The position numbers and the translations under genes are program-made. 64,000 nucleotides of DNA from Chamaecrista fasciculata (lineage: Eukaryota > Streptophyta > Magnoliopsida > Fabales > Fabaceae), in NCBI GenBank assembly GCA_003254925.1, contig QANZ01049480.1, forward strand, positions 1-64,000, in the 5' to 3' direction. Shown in pieces: positions 22,038-33,508 of the stretch (positions within the stretch are counted from its first letter, which is position 1; each line of letters begins with the position of its first letter). Below the pieces are notes generated by a model. The model ran no database searches, was not told the DNA's origin, and saw only the letters and a list, made by a program, of their open reading frames with translations.

Positions 22038-24345
22038 TGTTGGGAATTCAGAGGCGCCTAACGCAGCGGAAGCAAAACAAAATAATATTAAAAAACTTAA
22101 AACTTAAATCGCGCAAGGCCTAGAATTCCCGAACGGATCCGCTAGCTGAATATAAAACTTTTAGATAGTGGTATACCTCACGAGTTTCAATCGGTTTGGC
22201 TGTACGGGGCGTGTCCTAGAAGTCCACGTGACGCGTCCTTCCTCCACCGGTGATCCACACGAACAGTTTTGGAGATGCCTAGGTGCTAGCCTCCTTCACT
22301 TCTCCAAGTGACTCAGGGACCTTTATCTACGGTGTTCTTTAATTCAAGAACTCTTCTTGAATTCTCCAAGAACAAGATGGCGCCTATGATCAAGAATCCA
22401 ATTCTTGATCCCACACAACCTTGTCACACAAAACCCTAAACTCCTTTCGAGTTGTGGCCACTTCCTCTCTCTAGAAAACTAGGGTTGTGCTTTCTCTCTC
22501 CTCACCAAGAGCAAAAATCGAATTTTCCCTTGTGAAGAACTAGGCTAAAAGTCGACTTTCCCTTGTGCATGGCCTCTCCCTGGAATTTCGACTTGGCTTG
22601 CATATTTATAGGGTTTGGGGACTTTGATAATTATAATTAGGGAATCCCTAAATTATAGGATTATCAATTTATAAAATTATGAGATCTCTATATCATAATT
22701 TTAAGACTTGAATTCGTAACTAAAATATTACCTTAATATTTCAATTTGAATTCAAATGCAATCTTGGAGAATCAAATTGGAAGATCAAATCTTCCCAAGA
22801 GATCCTCTCCCATGCGCCATCCCCTTTCCAATTATGTTGGAATTTAATAAATCAAAATAACAATCCTAACTCTTAGGAAGTTATAACTAACTTGTTATTT
22901 TCCAACAATATTGAATTAAAGTATTACCTTAATATCTTTAACTCAATCTTTTTGAATCTTGAATTCTAGTTTATTATTGAATTAAAATATTACACTAATA
23001 TCTTTAATCCAATTAAACCTAGAATTCGAATTCCCCATAAATTTTTGAATTAAAATATTACCTTAATATTTTTAATTCAATCATTTGAAATCTAGATCAA
23101 ATCTTTGAATTCAAATTCAAGCCATGATTTTAATTTTAATTAACAAAACATTTTTATTAATTAAAATACTCTAAAATGAGGCGCCAACCTCCTCCCTATT
23201 TTCTTAATATTAGTGAATTTAATAAATCAATAATTTCCTAACCCTTAGGAACATTATCCAATTTATTATTCCCTAATATTATAAATAGGAATATAATTGT
23301 AAATAGACTAATCCAATTATCTATTTAACAAATTAACATATATATATATATTTAAATTTGTCCCACAAATTCAAATATCATATATTGTAGATATTTATTT
23401 AAGACAAGACTTCATGTCCCAATACAATCAATTATGTCTTAAACGGTGTCACCAATGTGACCCACGAATTAACCCTAATTCGTGTCCCAGCTTGGCATCT
23501 GGATCCTGCTCGTGTGTGACCCAGCAGGCCCCACGTAAAGTTGGCAGCAAGTCATCTCCATGACTCACAAGTCGAGAGCGGACTCTAGCAAGCCATCACG
23601 ACTACTGAAAACACGTGAGTTATCGTTTAACCCCGAAACGACTTAACCTTAGTACCACCTTGTCTTGATCCCTTTTTGTCCTACGATATTTTGGTCATGG
23701 ATTAGGCACGGGAAAGTCATCCATAATCCAAACCTCAACTTTCTCGATTCCTTGAGTAAGTCCCATTTACCAGTGTCGCCACACATTCCTTGGACAGACT
23801 CATCGAGGGGCCCAGCTAAATATCTCCCATCTCTATGAGGGACAAAATTCCATCTTGGTCAACCACATTCCTCAGCACGACAATCAACCAAACCCATACT
23901 CAGCCCTTATGGCTACCCTGTTACGGGCAACGTTAGACTAAGCCAAAGTTTGACAATTGCAACGCCGGAATAATGAAGACCTCAGGTCTAAGGGCATCGT
24001 GACAGGTGTACAGGAGAGACTAGCTAATGACTGAAACCCATGCAGGACTCTCCAGGTCGGTCCAGAAATTTGTAACTCCTTACATAATTGCACCATGACT
24101 CTCGTCCCAACATCTAGTGCATGCATCTCTATGCACCGAGGTCATGCTGGTCTTGGTTCATTTCAAGTTCCCACTTGAATGAGCGACCAGGGACAGTTTA
24201 GATTAATTATCTCATAATTAATCAGGGACTATTATCATAGTAAACATGCTAATAATATGATAACCATTAATTTATCTCCATAAATTAATTAATATGTTCC
24301 AAACATATTTATAAAATGATTGGCCCTAGGGCACAATCTCCATCA
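22038..24345 (+). mobile_element. Nested solo LTR 1 (2,308 bp)
   Basis: Starts TGTTGGGAATTC, ends CAATCTCCATCA, and is flanked by the exact 5-bp duplication GAAAA (22033-22037 and 24346-24350). No coding domain occurs inside, and no internal repeat marks a second LTR, so it is a solo LTR left by recombination or a very small element. The family is not assigned. It splits the reverse transcriptase of the Tat element. Confidence 0.9.
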
Positions 24346-24845
24346 GAAAAGGCATCCAGGAAGCTTAGCATGACATGGCCACTAGTTCCGTCTACTAGCT
24401 TGTCGATGCTGGGAAGGGGATATGGATCCTTTGGGCATGCTTTGTTCAGGTCAGAGAAATCGACACACATGCGCCACTTGTCGTTTGCCTTCTGCACGAG
24501 GACCACATTGGATAACCATGTTGGGTATTTGGTTTCGCGAATGAATCCTGCCGCAAGTAGCTTGTCAACCTCCTCTCCGGCTGCCTGCTGGCGCTGCTGG
24601 CCTAGGTTCCTCTTCTTCTGGAAGACGCCTGGTCTTCCGTCTACGTTTAAAGAATGGCAGATGATGTTGTGATCGATTCCGGGCATGTCTGATGGTGACC
24701 ATGCGAAGATATCTTTGTTGCGAAATAGGAACTATATCAGTGCTTCTTTCTCGGATGGAGGGAGTGTGGCACAGATATTGATCGTTTGCTTCGATGCCTC
24801 CGGGAATGTTATCGCTTCCATCTCATCCGACGGTTAGGGATGGTT
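24346..24845 (-). pseudogene. Reverse transcriptase, N-terminal half
   Basis: Reads MPGIDHNIICHSLNVDG, AAGFIRETKYPTWLSNVVLV, WRMCVDFSDLNKACPKD and PLPSIDKLVD, ending LDAFSG at the LTR junction. These are the fingers and motif A of Ty3/gypsy reverse transcriptases. A TAG in place of Gln lies upstream (in ALI*FLFRNKDIFAWS), and another stop at 24846 separates it from the protease end. Confidence 0.9.
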
Positions 24846-25975
24846 CTAAGGGATTTCGTCTCTCAGGTCAGTAATTTCGCAGTTCATGACAGCGTGTTCC
24901 TTTTCTTTCCCTTTGTCCGAGGGGGGGTGTGAGGGTATCCTCTGGTTTTCTTTCTTGGTTAGGCTAGTGGCGTAGCACTGCCTAGCGATCTCCTGATTCG
25001 CCCGCACCTCTCCTATGCCGTGTGGGGTGGGGAACTTCATCAATAGGTGCGCTGTTGACACAACGGCTCGCGCCGAGTATAGGGAGGGTCTTCCGAGAAT
25101 AGCGTTGTATGCCGAGGGTGTGGTGACAACAATAAAGGTGGTCGTTCTACAGACACATTTTGGATCTTCCCCCAAAGTCAAGTTCAGCTCGATCATTCCC
25201 TCTACGGGGACTTGTGCTCCCGAGAAACCATTAGGTGCTCGTTGAAGGGGGAGAGTTGATCTCTGTTGAGATTCATGCTCTCGAAAGCCTCCCAAAACAA
25301 GATGTCAACAGAGGACCCCTGGTCTACCAGGATTCGTTTGACGTTGTACCTTCCTATTTCGGCAGTGATAACCATCAGATCAGCTTCTTCCGAGTCTATG
25401 TCCGCCAATTCCTCATCGGTGAATATTATCGGCTCGCCTTGGGGGACATGTGGTTTTTTGAGATAGTCTAGCTTCATGACTGATCTCCTCATGCGTTTTC
25501 GCGATTGGGGGCCTCCTCTCCGGCGATCTACCCCACCGAAAATGACATTGATGGTCCCAAGTAGTTGGGAGCCGGCTGTGCTCCCTCCAGTTCCTCCTTC
25601 CGAGGGTCTATCGTCGCGGCGGGGTTTGGGTTGGCGGGTTTGATCTCCACGGTGGGAGTCTCTATTGTCGTCCCCTTTCCGTTTGTGATCTCTCTTTACG
25701 TACTTCCCCAGGCGTCCATTCTGGATCAAGGTTTCTATCTCATCCTTCAGGGCAATACACTCGTCGGTTGTGTGTCCATAATCTCGGTGGAATTGACAAT
25801 ACCGGTACTGATCCTTGGGCCTGTCGCCAGGCCGCGGCTTTCTGGGGGTGAGCATAGGGAAGATTCCCAGACCCTCGGATTCTGCTAATATCCTCGACCG
25901 TGGAACGGTGAGGACAGTATAGATGCTGAAACGCGCGCGCGAGGACACCGGTGGTCGGTCGTTTCCTCTATCGTG
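24846..25975 (-). pseudogene. Zinc-finger and aspartic protease region of gag-pol
   Basis: The open stretch 25948-25202 carries a C-X2-H-X4-H-X4-C finger (YCQFHRDYGHTTDEC, residues 51-64), then basic linkers and the protease active site ILVDQGSSVDILF (Asp209). The usual residue after Asp in this group is often Thr, Asn or Gly rather than Gln. A one-base loss near 25233 shifts the frame; the protease C-terminus continues in 25295-24846 with FSGAQVPVEGMIEL and YNAILGRPSL. Confidence 0.85.
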
Positions 25976-28900
25976 CTAAGTGTTTTTGGGTCTGTCCTGT
26001 CTGTGGTGGTCTCGGCGGCGTTGGTTGTTGCGGTGCTGTGGCGGCGACTGCTTGTTGTCGGGGCTCATTTTGGCGAACCTGCTCTTCTGTGATGTGAAGG
26101 CGTCTTCTTTGATAATGAATTCTTGGACCTTCGCCAATAGCTCTTCCAGCAAACTTGGATTCATGAATGCTAACTCCTTGTGGGCTTGTCCGGGTCGGAG
26201 GCCTGCTTGAAAGGCGTGTACCGCCACGCTATCCTCTAGGTCTTTGACGGTGAGACACTTCTGATTGAAGCGATGCAGGAAATCTCGGAGGGATTCATGC
26301 TCGGCCTGATGGACATCGGCGAGGACAGAGGCCGGCTGCTTATATACCACGCTAGTGGCAAACCTTCTCTTAAAGAGGTTTTCCATATCTCGGAAGCTGT
26401 GAATGCTATCGTTTGGGAGCTTGGAGAACCAGATAAGTGATGGAGATTGTGCCCTAGGGCCAATCATTTTATAAATATGTTGTGAACATATTAATTAATT
26501 TATAGAGATAAATTAATGGTTATCATATTATTAGCATGTTTACTATGATAACAGTCCGTGATTAATTATAGGATAATTAATCTAAACTGTCCCTGGTCGC
26601 TCATTCAAGTGGGAACTTGAAATGAACTAAGACCAGCATGACCTCGGTGCATAGAGATGCATGCACTAGATGCTAGTACGAGAGTCATGGTGCAATTACG
26701 TAAGGAGTTACGAGTTGCTGGACTGACCCGGAGAATCCTGCATGGGTTTTAGTCATTAGCGAGTTTCTCCTGTACACTTGTCACGATGCCCTTAGACCTG
26801 AGGTCTTCATTATTCCGGCGTTGTAGTTGTCAGACTTTGGCTTAGTCTAACGTTACCCGTAGCAGGGTAGTCATAAGGGCTAAGTACGGGTTTGGTTGAT
26901 TACCGTGCTGAGGAATATGGTTGACCAAGATGGAATTTTGTCCCTCATAGAGATGGGAGATATTTAACTGGGCCCCTCGATGAGTCTGTCCAAGGAATGT
27001 GTGGCCACACTGGAAATTGGGACTTACTCAAGGAATCGAGAAAGTTGAGGTATGGATTTTGGATGACTTTCCCATGCCTAATCCATAACCAAAATATCGT
27101 AGGACAAAAAGGGATCTAGGCAAGATGGTACTGAGGTTAAGTCGTTTCGGCGTTAAACGATAACTCACGTGTTTTGGGTAGTCGTGATGGCTTGCTTGAG
27201 TCCGCTCTCGACTTGTAAGTCATAGGGATGACTTGCTGCCAACTTCACGCGTGGGGCCTGCTGGGTCACACACGAGCAGGATCAAGATGCCACAACGGGA
27301 CAGGAATTAGGGTTAATTCGTGGGTCACATTTGTGACGCCGTTTAAGACATAATTGACTGTCTGGGACAAGAAATATTGTCTTAAATAAATATCTACAGA
27401 TATATGATATTTAGATTTGTGGGACAAATTTAAATATATATATATATGATAATTGTTAAATAGATAATTGGATTATGCTATTTACAATTATATTCCTATT
27501 TATAATATTAGGAATAAATAAATTGGATAAGTTTCCTAAAAGTTAGGAAATTATTGATTTATTAAATTCACTAATATTAGGATAAATGGGGATGAGGTTG
27601 GCGCCTAATATGGACCTATTTTAATTAATAGAAATGTTTTATTAATTAAAAGTCATGGCTTGAGATTTGAAATTCAAATAGATTTGATCTAGATTTCAAA
27701 TGATTGAATTAAATATATTAAGGTAATATTTTAATTCAATAATATATATATATATGGGGAAGTCGAATTTTAGGTCTAAGTTGGATTTAAATATTAGTGT
27801 AATATTTTAATTCAATAAAGACTAAAATTCAAGATTTAAAAGATTGACTAAAGATATTATGGTAATATCTTAAATCAATATTGTTGGAAAATAACAAATT
27901 AGTTATAACTACCTAAGAGTTAGGTTTGTTATTTTGATTTATTAAATTCCAACAAAATAGGGGAGGACTTGGCGCATGAGCTAGGGTATCTTTTGGAAGA
28001 TTTGATCTTCCAATTTGATTCTCCAAGATTGCATTTGAATTCAAATTATAATATTAAGGTAATATTATAATTAGGAATTCAAGTCCTAAAATTATGATAT
28101 TATTGTAATCTCATAATTTAATAATTTGATAATCATATAATTTAGGGATTCCCTAATTATAATTATCAAAACCTCAAACCCTATATATATATAGAGCAAA
28201 AGTCGACTTAAGCCTAAGCCTCATGATACTTGGAATTTCGACTTTTCTCACCCATATTCACAAGAGCAAAATCGGTTTTGAGTCTTGGTGAAGAGAGAGA
28301 GAAAACACAACCCTAGTTTTTCTAGAGAGAGAAAGTGGCGCAAACCTAAAAGGAGTTTTAGGGTTTGTGACAAGGTTGTGTGAGATCAAGAATAGGATTC
28401 TTGATCATAGGCGCCATCTGTTCTTGGGAGTTCAAGAAATTGTTCTTGAACTCAAGAACACCGTAGATAAGGTCCCTGATTCACTTGGAGAAGTGAAGGA
28501 GGCTAGCACCTAGGCATCTCCAAAACTGTTCGTGTGGATCACCGGCGGAGGGAGCACACTCGGAGTGGACTCCTCAGCATCGTAAGACACAAAGTCGCCG
28601 ATTGATTTGGGTAAAATTCTTGTCCTTACACTGATACAGATCCATATAGCGGATCATTGGGAAGAAATCATTATGCACATATTCTGGTTTTGTTTAATTT
28701 TTAAATTTATACCTGTTTCCGCTGCGTTGTGTGCGTGGTGATTTCCCAACAATAAGACCCTCTCCGACTAGTGTTGTCGGGAATAATTTGCACCTTTTCC
28801 CTTCCGAGAGATTTGCAATCTGCATGCAGGCGTGGAATTGTCGGAGGTGGTCCTCTGGGTCTTTTGTCCCGTCGTATCGGGGCAACTTCATCAGCATTTT

Positions 28901-29652
28901 AAAACCGGTCGGCAACTCGTCCTGCTGGATGTGCGGCGCCTAGATCCCTGGAGATGTTACCGGAGGTGCCATGGTTGGCGTTAGAGGGGGTTGTTGGTTG
29001 TTACGGGAGACGACAAGTGCTGAGCCAAAAGGTGCCATAGGTCTGCCGGAACATTCCACTGTTGCAACGTACACTCCGGAAATCCTCGAGGGAGCGCGGT
29101 CTGGTTCTCCGCCACTGGTTCGACTTGTCCTGGGTAGGTTTCTTTCTCTCCACGTACCCGCAGAGTGATCTCCGTAGTGGGATGTGTTTTGGATGTGACA
29201 TGGCACTCAGGTGGTGGGGACTCCGTAGATTCGGCTATCTGCTTCCCTTTAGCATTGGGGCTGGTTATCTAGTCGAAACGTTTTTCCATGAACTGGTTGA
29301 ACTGCTCTTCCATGTTCCGGCGTAATGAGGCCATGTCAGCCTTGTGGGCTGCTCTCGAGTCTCGCAGTTCAGTCTAGATGATTTCCCGTATTTCGCTTGT
29401 GTATGCCGGTGGTGATGTGAGGGCCTCCTCGTCCAGATGACTTCAGGGTTTCCGGAAACCAACGAGGTAAGTCAACGGCGTCGGTGTCATCTCGCTCCGT
29501 AGAAGGACTTCGGGAGTAAAGTTTGAGACAGGAGTGGGTCCGCGTTCGTGCCCCGAATGACCAGCTCGCAGAGTGCTGGCTTCTCGGTGGTGGGGCCCTG
29601 AAGGGTTAGCCGTAGGGCTTGGAGGGAGCTGGTTCTCGTTAGGGTTTTCCAT
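25976..29652 (-). pseudogene. gag of the Tat element, split by nested LTR 2
   Basis: The probable start is MENPNENQLPPSP at 29652, followed by a low-complexity, frame-broken segment to about 28940. The capsid core reads FKMLMKLPRYDGTKDPEDHL and CKLFPTTLVGEGL, is interrupted at 28751, and resumes at 26437 with IWFSKLPNDSIHSF, ANLFKRRF-like text and the basic tail RRRDHHRQDRPKN. Removing LTR 2 with one copy of its duplication joins EGL to IWF. A TAG separates the tail from the protease frame. Confidence 0.85.
26438..28751 (-). mobile_element. Nested solo LTR 2 (2,314 bp), opposite orientation to LTR 1
   Basis: Plus-strand text starts TGATGGAGATTG and ends TTTCCCAACA, the reverse of LTR 1. The exact 5-bp duplication ATAAG flanks it (26433-26437 and 28752-28756). 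The two LTRs align over their whole length with moderate divergence, so they are separate insertions of one family. Together they form an inverted repeat around a 2.1 kb spacer. Confidence 0.9.
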
Positions 29653-30011
29653 TGTTGAGAACGTCGGAGCTCCGCTATCTTGAGTTCACAGTGACGGAGA
29701 AGAACAAGAGGTTAGTAGACAGTATATATGACTCCCACATAGAGCCGTACCAGGGTCTCTTGGGGGTCGAAAACGAAAAAACGAAGTAAGAGAGGAAAAA
29801 GATGTGAGAGTTATCCCAATGACAATACTTGTATGAACAATAGTAAAGAGAAAGAACCGTGGAAGGTGAGAGTGGATGGGATCGAGTTTGTCGTTAAACT
29901 CGTTCTCCTGTAACGTGTTATAGTGTGTGTGTTTCTTAGCAACAACTAGGTAGAAAAAAAAGGGGGAGAGATAACCAGAGTTTCCTCATCTCTCCCCATA
30001 GAAGGCGCTAG
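29653..30011 (-). promoter_or_regulatory. Leader and primer-binding site of the Tat element
   Basis: This is the untranslated leader between the 5' LTR and gag. Directly after the LTR, on the minus strand, 30010-29993 reads TAGCGCCTTCTATGGGGA. It resembles the TGGCGCC...TGGGGA primer-binding sites common in plant Ty3/gypsy elements, with three differences. The tRNA is not assigned. Confidence 0.6.
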
Positions 30012-30652
30012 TGAAAACTACAAAGCTGGATTCGCATAAATCTAACTTTGAGTTGACAATGAGGTGCAGTCTCCAGGGGCTTGAGGTCGTCGGATCCTGC
30101 AAACGAGAATGCACAGGGGGTTCCCTGTAATTCTTCTCCGATGCTTAAGTCAAATAGTTGATCAAGTGAGGAGAATAGTATTTTTCTGGAGTAAGAATGG
30201 TTACCTTTGAATGTGTGTGATCAGCTTGTATTTATCCACGTCCCTTCTGCCCCACGTGGGTACGAGGTAGAAAAGGAACGTTGGGGGTGTTTTCGGGAAT
30301 GCACGGTGAGTGGGTGGTAGTGTCTTGTTGATCTGACTCGACAGCTGTCACTGTTGAGTCGCAGTGGGGTGTCTGACCTTCCTTTTTTGGGAGTCAGTGA
30401 TAGCCAAGAGTGCTTTTCACCATATCTCTAGTCACGTGGTCTCAGAGGATCTTTGCATTAAATGCCAATATCTTGGCATTTATTGCTTGAGTGGGAGGGG
30501 ACCCTACCGGTTTGTTTTGGCGTCGGGTCTCCCTTGTCCTTCGTATATAATTTGAAGGATGTATATCACTAGTCCCTCCTGGAAGTCCGGGGTGGGAGTC
30601 ATCGGCGTCATCCTCCGAGTGATGGTTATCCGCCAACCCTCGAGGGGTGTAT
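30012..30652 (-). repeat. 5' LTR of the Tat element, truncated
   Basis: Matches 14079-14720 and then breaks off inside the first tandem repeat, where UGT coding sequence (ATTCAAAATTG) follows at once. The outer LTR end and the target duplication are lost with part of the UGT, most simply by one deletion. Confidence 0.88.
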
Positions 30653-31364
30653 TCAAAATTGTGACTTTATAGCAATTCGTAGTTGCTTCGAGTTTGAACC
30701 CGAATGGATTCAACTCCTCAACGACATTCACCAGAAATCGGTCATACCAGTCGGGTAACTCCCTAGTACCACATACGAGGACGAGGAAGAGATCGACACG
30801 TGGCATTCGGGAGTGAAGCCAAGCCGAGCCAAGATGAAGTAACGGAGATTGCTTTGGGTTTGGAAAAATCGAATATTCCGTTTTTTTTGGGTTCTTAGGA
30901 TCCAACATTGACCCCATGACCCTGATGTCCTAAAATTACCCGACGGGTTTGTGGATCGGACCCGAGATCGCGGGTTGGTTTGGACGAGTTGGGCTCCACA
31001 GTTTAGGATATTGGGTCACGGGTCAGTGGGCGGGTTTTTGACGCATTCGGGTTGGACGTCAGTGGTGGAGGCGATTCAAAATGAGAAGCTGCTTGTGTTG
31101 TTGACGTTTTTGGCAGACCAAGGTATTAATGCGAGAGTGTTGGAGGAAAAGAAGTTGGGATATTCGATTCCAAGGAATGAGCGAGATGGCTCATTTACGA
31201 TTGAATCATTGGCTAAGTCGTTGAGGCTCGTTATGTTGGAAGAAGATGGGAGGATTTATAGGGAAAAAATAAAAGAGGTGAAGGACGTTTTTGTAAATAA
31301 AGAAAGACAGGATGGGTATGTGGACCACTTATTGGGTTACCTTAGACACCATAAAAGTGAGTGA
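30651..31364 (+). pseudogene. Split UGT pseudogene, 3' part
   Basis: Resumes at the position equivalent to residue 214 of UGT A and runs to the normal stop. About 150 codons are missing between the two parts. Damage here includes a stop where VGQLP is expected (CAA to TAA) and a 55-bp deletion between two copies of ACGTGGCA that are both still present in UGT B. An open stretch from 30951 keeps the whole donor box WAPQFRILGHGSVGGFLTHS and its C-terminal helix. It belongs to the A/B subgroup. Confidence 0.92.
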
Positions 31365-31441
31365 AGGATACTAGGCTAGTGTTGATATATATTGGTGAAT
31401 GCTTTGTAAGATGCAGAAGAATCTAGTTTTATACTTTTATT

Positions 31442-33498
31442 GGCAAAACACCCTTTCATGCCCCTAACGTTTGCAGTGATTTTCAGTTATGCCCTTAACG
31501 TTTCATTTTGTTCAGGTATGCCCTCAATGTGCAACCAACGTTTCAATTATGCCCTCAATTTTGACTCAATGCACATGTGGCAATTTTTTTTGCTTATGTG
31601 TCATTTTTTTTGTCTGACTTGACTACGTGGCATCATGACTGGGCATTCTTATTTTTTTTTTCCACCTTGGCATGATGACTGGATTTACATTTTTAAACAT
31701 AAAAATTGAGTAAACTAGCAAATCAGTCCCTGGATTTACATTTTTCATCATCTTCATTCATTTTAGTCCCAAATTCTCAAAATAAAATTGTAAAGTGTCC
31801 CAAAACACTTCCAAACATTTCAATTTAGTCCTTAAAAGTATTAAAAACCCTAAAACCTAAACTCTAAACCTTAAAACTATAAACCATAAACCCTAAACTC
31901 TAAAATTCTAAACCCTAAAACCTTAAACCCTAAAAAATCTAATTTGAGCAATTAGGTCCCTCACCCATTCTTATCCCATTATTCTCAATTCCCCCTCTTT
32001 TCATCATCTTCATTCATTTTAGTCCCAAATTCTCAAAATAAAATTGTAAAGTGTCCCAAAACTCTTCAAAACATTCCAATTTAGTCCTTAAAAATATTAA
32101 AAACCCTAAATCCTAAAATTCTAAACCCTAAACCCCAAACTCTAAACCCTAAACCCCTAAACCCTAAATCCCTAAAACTTATTTTTTTTTAATCTTCATC
32201 TTCATCTTTTCAATTTAACATAAATCCCTAATTTTTTTAATCCCTAAACCCCCTAATTTTTTTTTTCATCATCACCATTCATCATCTTGGTTGGTTCATC
32301 ATCCTCATTCATCATCTTCGTCAGTTCATCATCCTCATTCATCCCTAATCATCAAATCATACAAGCAGCCCTGCATGTGTCAAAAATTCCATTGCAGGAT
32401 CTACTTCCACCTACTAACTGACTCAACTATGCATATATATGACTCTTAAACTAGTAATTAAAGGTTACAAAATACACATAATAATTCTTTTATAGAGAAT
32501 CCCAATCAATCTCATAAGAAGGGTACTTCTGCAGATTAAAACTATCCGAAGCACCATCCCACTGCGATTCACCCAATTCCGCAAACGTCAGATCTGACAA
32601 CGGCGACGATCCTGCAGATCCCGATCCCTCGCTCTCCGTCGTCATCGCCGGCGACAAGATCTCCTCCACCTTCGGATCGGCCTCCTCCGCCGCCGCCGAC
32701 GGCGGCGGAGCAGCAGCTGCTGCTTTTTTTGACCTCTTGGAAGCTCCGGCGGCGACGGATTTGCCGGAATTCTTCCTCTGCTTCTGCAGATCGGCCAAAT
32801 TTTCGCAGATCGCCGTAAGCTTGGTGTCGACGGAGGAGTGAAGCGGCTTGTAATCTTCATTCATGAATGAAGATGATGAACTGACGAAGATGATGAATGA
32901 GGATGATGAACCAACCCAGATGATGAATGGTGATGATGAAAAAAAAAATTAGGGGTTTAGGGATTAAAAAAAATTAGGGATTTATGTTAAATTGAGAAGA
33001 TGAAGATGAAGATTAAAAAAAATTAAGTTTTAGGGATTTAGGGTTTAGGGGTTTAGGGTTTAGAGTTTGGGGTTTAGGATTTTAGGATTTAGGGTTTTTA
33101 ATATTTTTAAGGACTAAATTGGAATGTTTTGAAGAGTTTTGGGACACTTTACAATTTTATTTTGAGAATTTGGGACTAAAATGAATGAAGATGATGAAAA
33201 ATGTAAATCCAGGGACTGATTTGCTAGTTTACTCAATTTTTATGTTTAAAAATGTAAATCCAGTCATCATGCCAAGGTGGAAAATAAATAAGAATGCTCA
33301 GTCATGATGCCACGTAGTCAAGTCAGACAAAAAAAATGACACATAAGCAAAAAAAATTGCCACATGTGCATTGAGTCAAAATTGAGGGCACAATTGAAAC
33401 GTTTGTTGCACATTGAGGGCATACCTGAACAAAATGAAACGTTAAGGGCATAACTGAAAATCAATGCAAACGTTAGGGGCATGAAAGGGTGTTTTGCC
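31442..33498. mobile_element. Pack-MULE with long terminal inverted repeats
   Basis: Both ends read GGCAAAACACCCTTTCATGC inward and pair over about 640 bp (32865-33498); the left arm (to about 32345) is longer because part of it is duplicated internally. The 10-bp duplication TACTTTTATT flanks it (31432-31441 and 33499-33508). The 3' flank of UGT B holds the same site uninterrupted at 38233-38242, proving the borders. The arms contain degenerate telomere-like AAACCCTAAA runs. No transposase is present; the core is a captured gene fragment. Confidence 0.93.
32346..32864 (-). pseudogene. Captured end of a DREB A-6 type ERF gene (RAP2.4-like)
   Basis: The minus-strand ORF 32864-32490 (124 codons) reads YKPLHSSVDTKLTAICENLA, a basic and alanine/proline-rich middle, then SPLSDLTFAELGESQWD and ends LQKYPSYEIDWDSL. 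The KYPSYEIDWDS-type ending and the LHSSVD.KL.AIC block are features of the RAP2.4-like ERF/DREB transcription factors. The AP2 DNA-binding domain is absent. The ATG and next codons (MNED) come from the transposon arm, so the ORF is a chimera with a new start and the native C-terminus. About 140 bp after the stop look like captured 3' UTR. Whether it is transcribed cannot be told. Confidence 0.75.
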
Positions 33499-33508
33499 TA
33501 CTTTTATT

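Larger units (their letters stand above)
14079..30652 (-). mobile_element. Tat-lineage Ty3/gypsy LTR retrotransposon, decayed, with nested LTRs
   Basis: Two copies of the same LTR, both beginning TGAAAACTA, flank gag-pol on the minus strand in the order gag, protease, reverse transcriptase, RNase H, second RNase H, integrase. The second RNase H and an extra ORF antisense to pol near the 3' LTR mark the Tat/Ogre/Retand group of Ty3/gypsy. The element is dead: several in-frame stops (many explained by C-to-T changes), a one-base frameshift near 25230 and two nested LTRs. Without those nested LTRs it would be about 12 kb. The high-coordinate LTR has lost its outer end together with roughly 450 bp of the host UGT, so no target duplication can be checked. 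Confidence 0.9.

Noticed and set aside
22038-28751. The LTR pair as the two ends of one retrotransposon
   Set aside because: They are in opposite orientation, have different target duplications, and the DNA between them is the Tat element's own gag-pol.
30951-31364. A short intact UGT gene
   Set aside because: It is the tail of the split pseudogene, with its N-terminal half destroyed.
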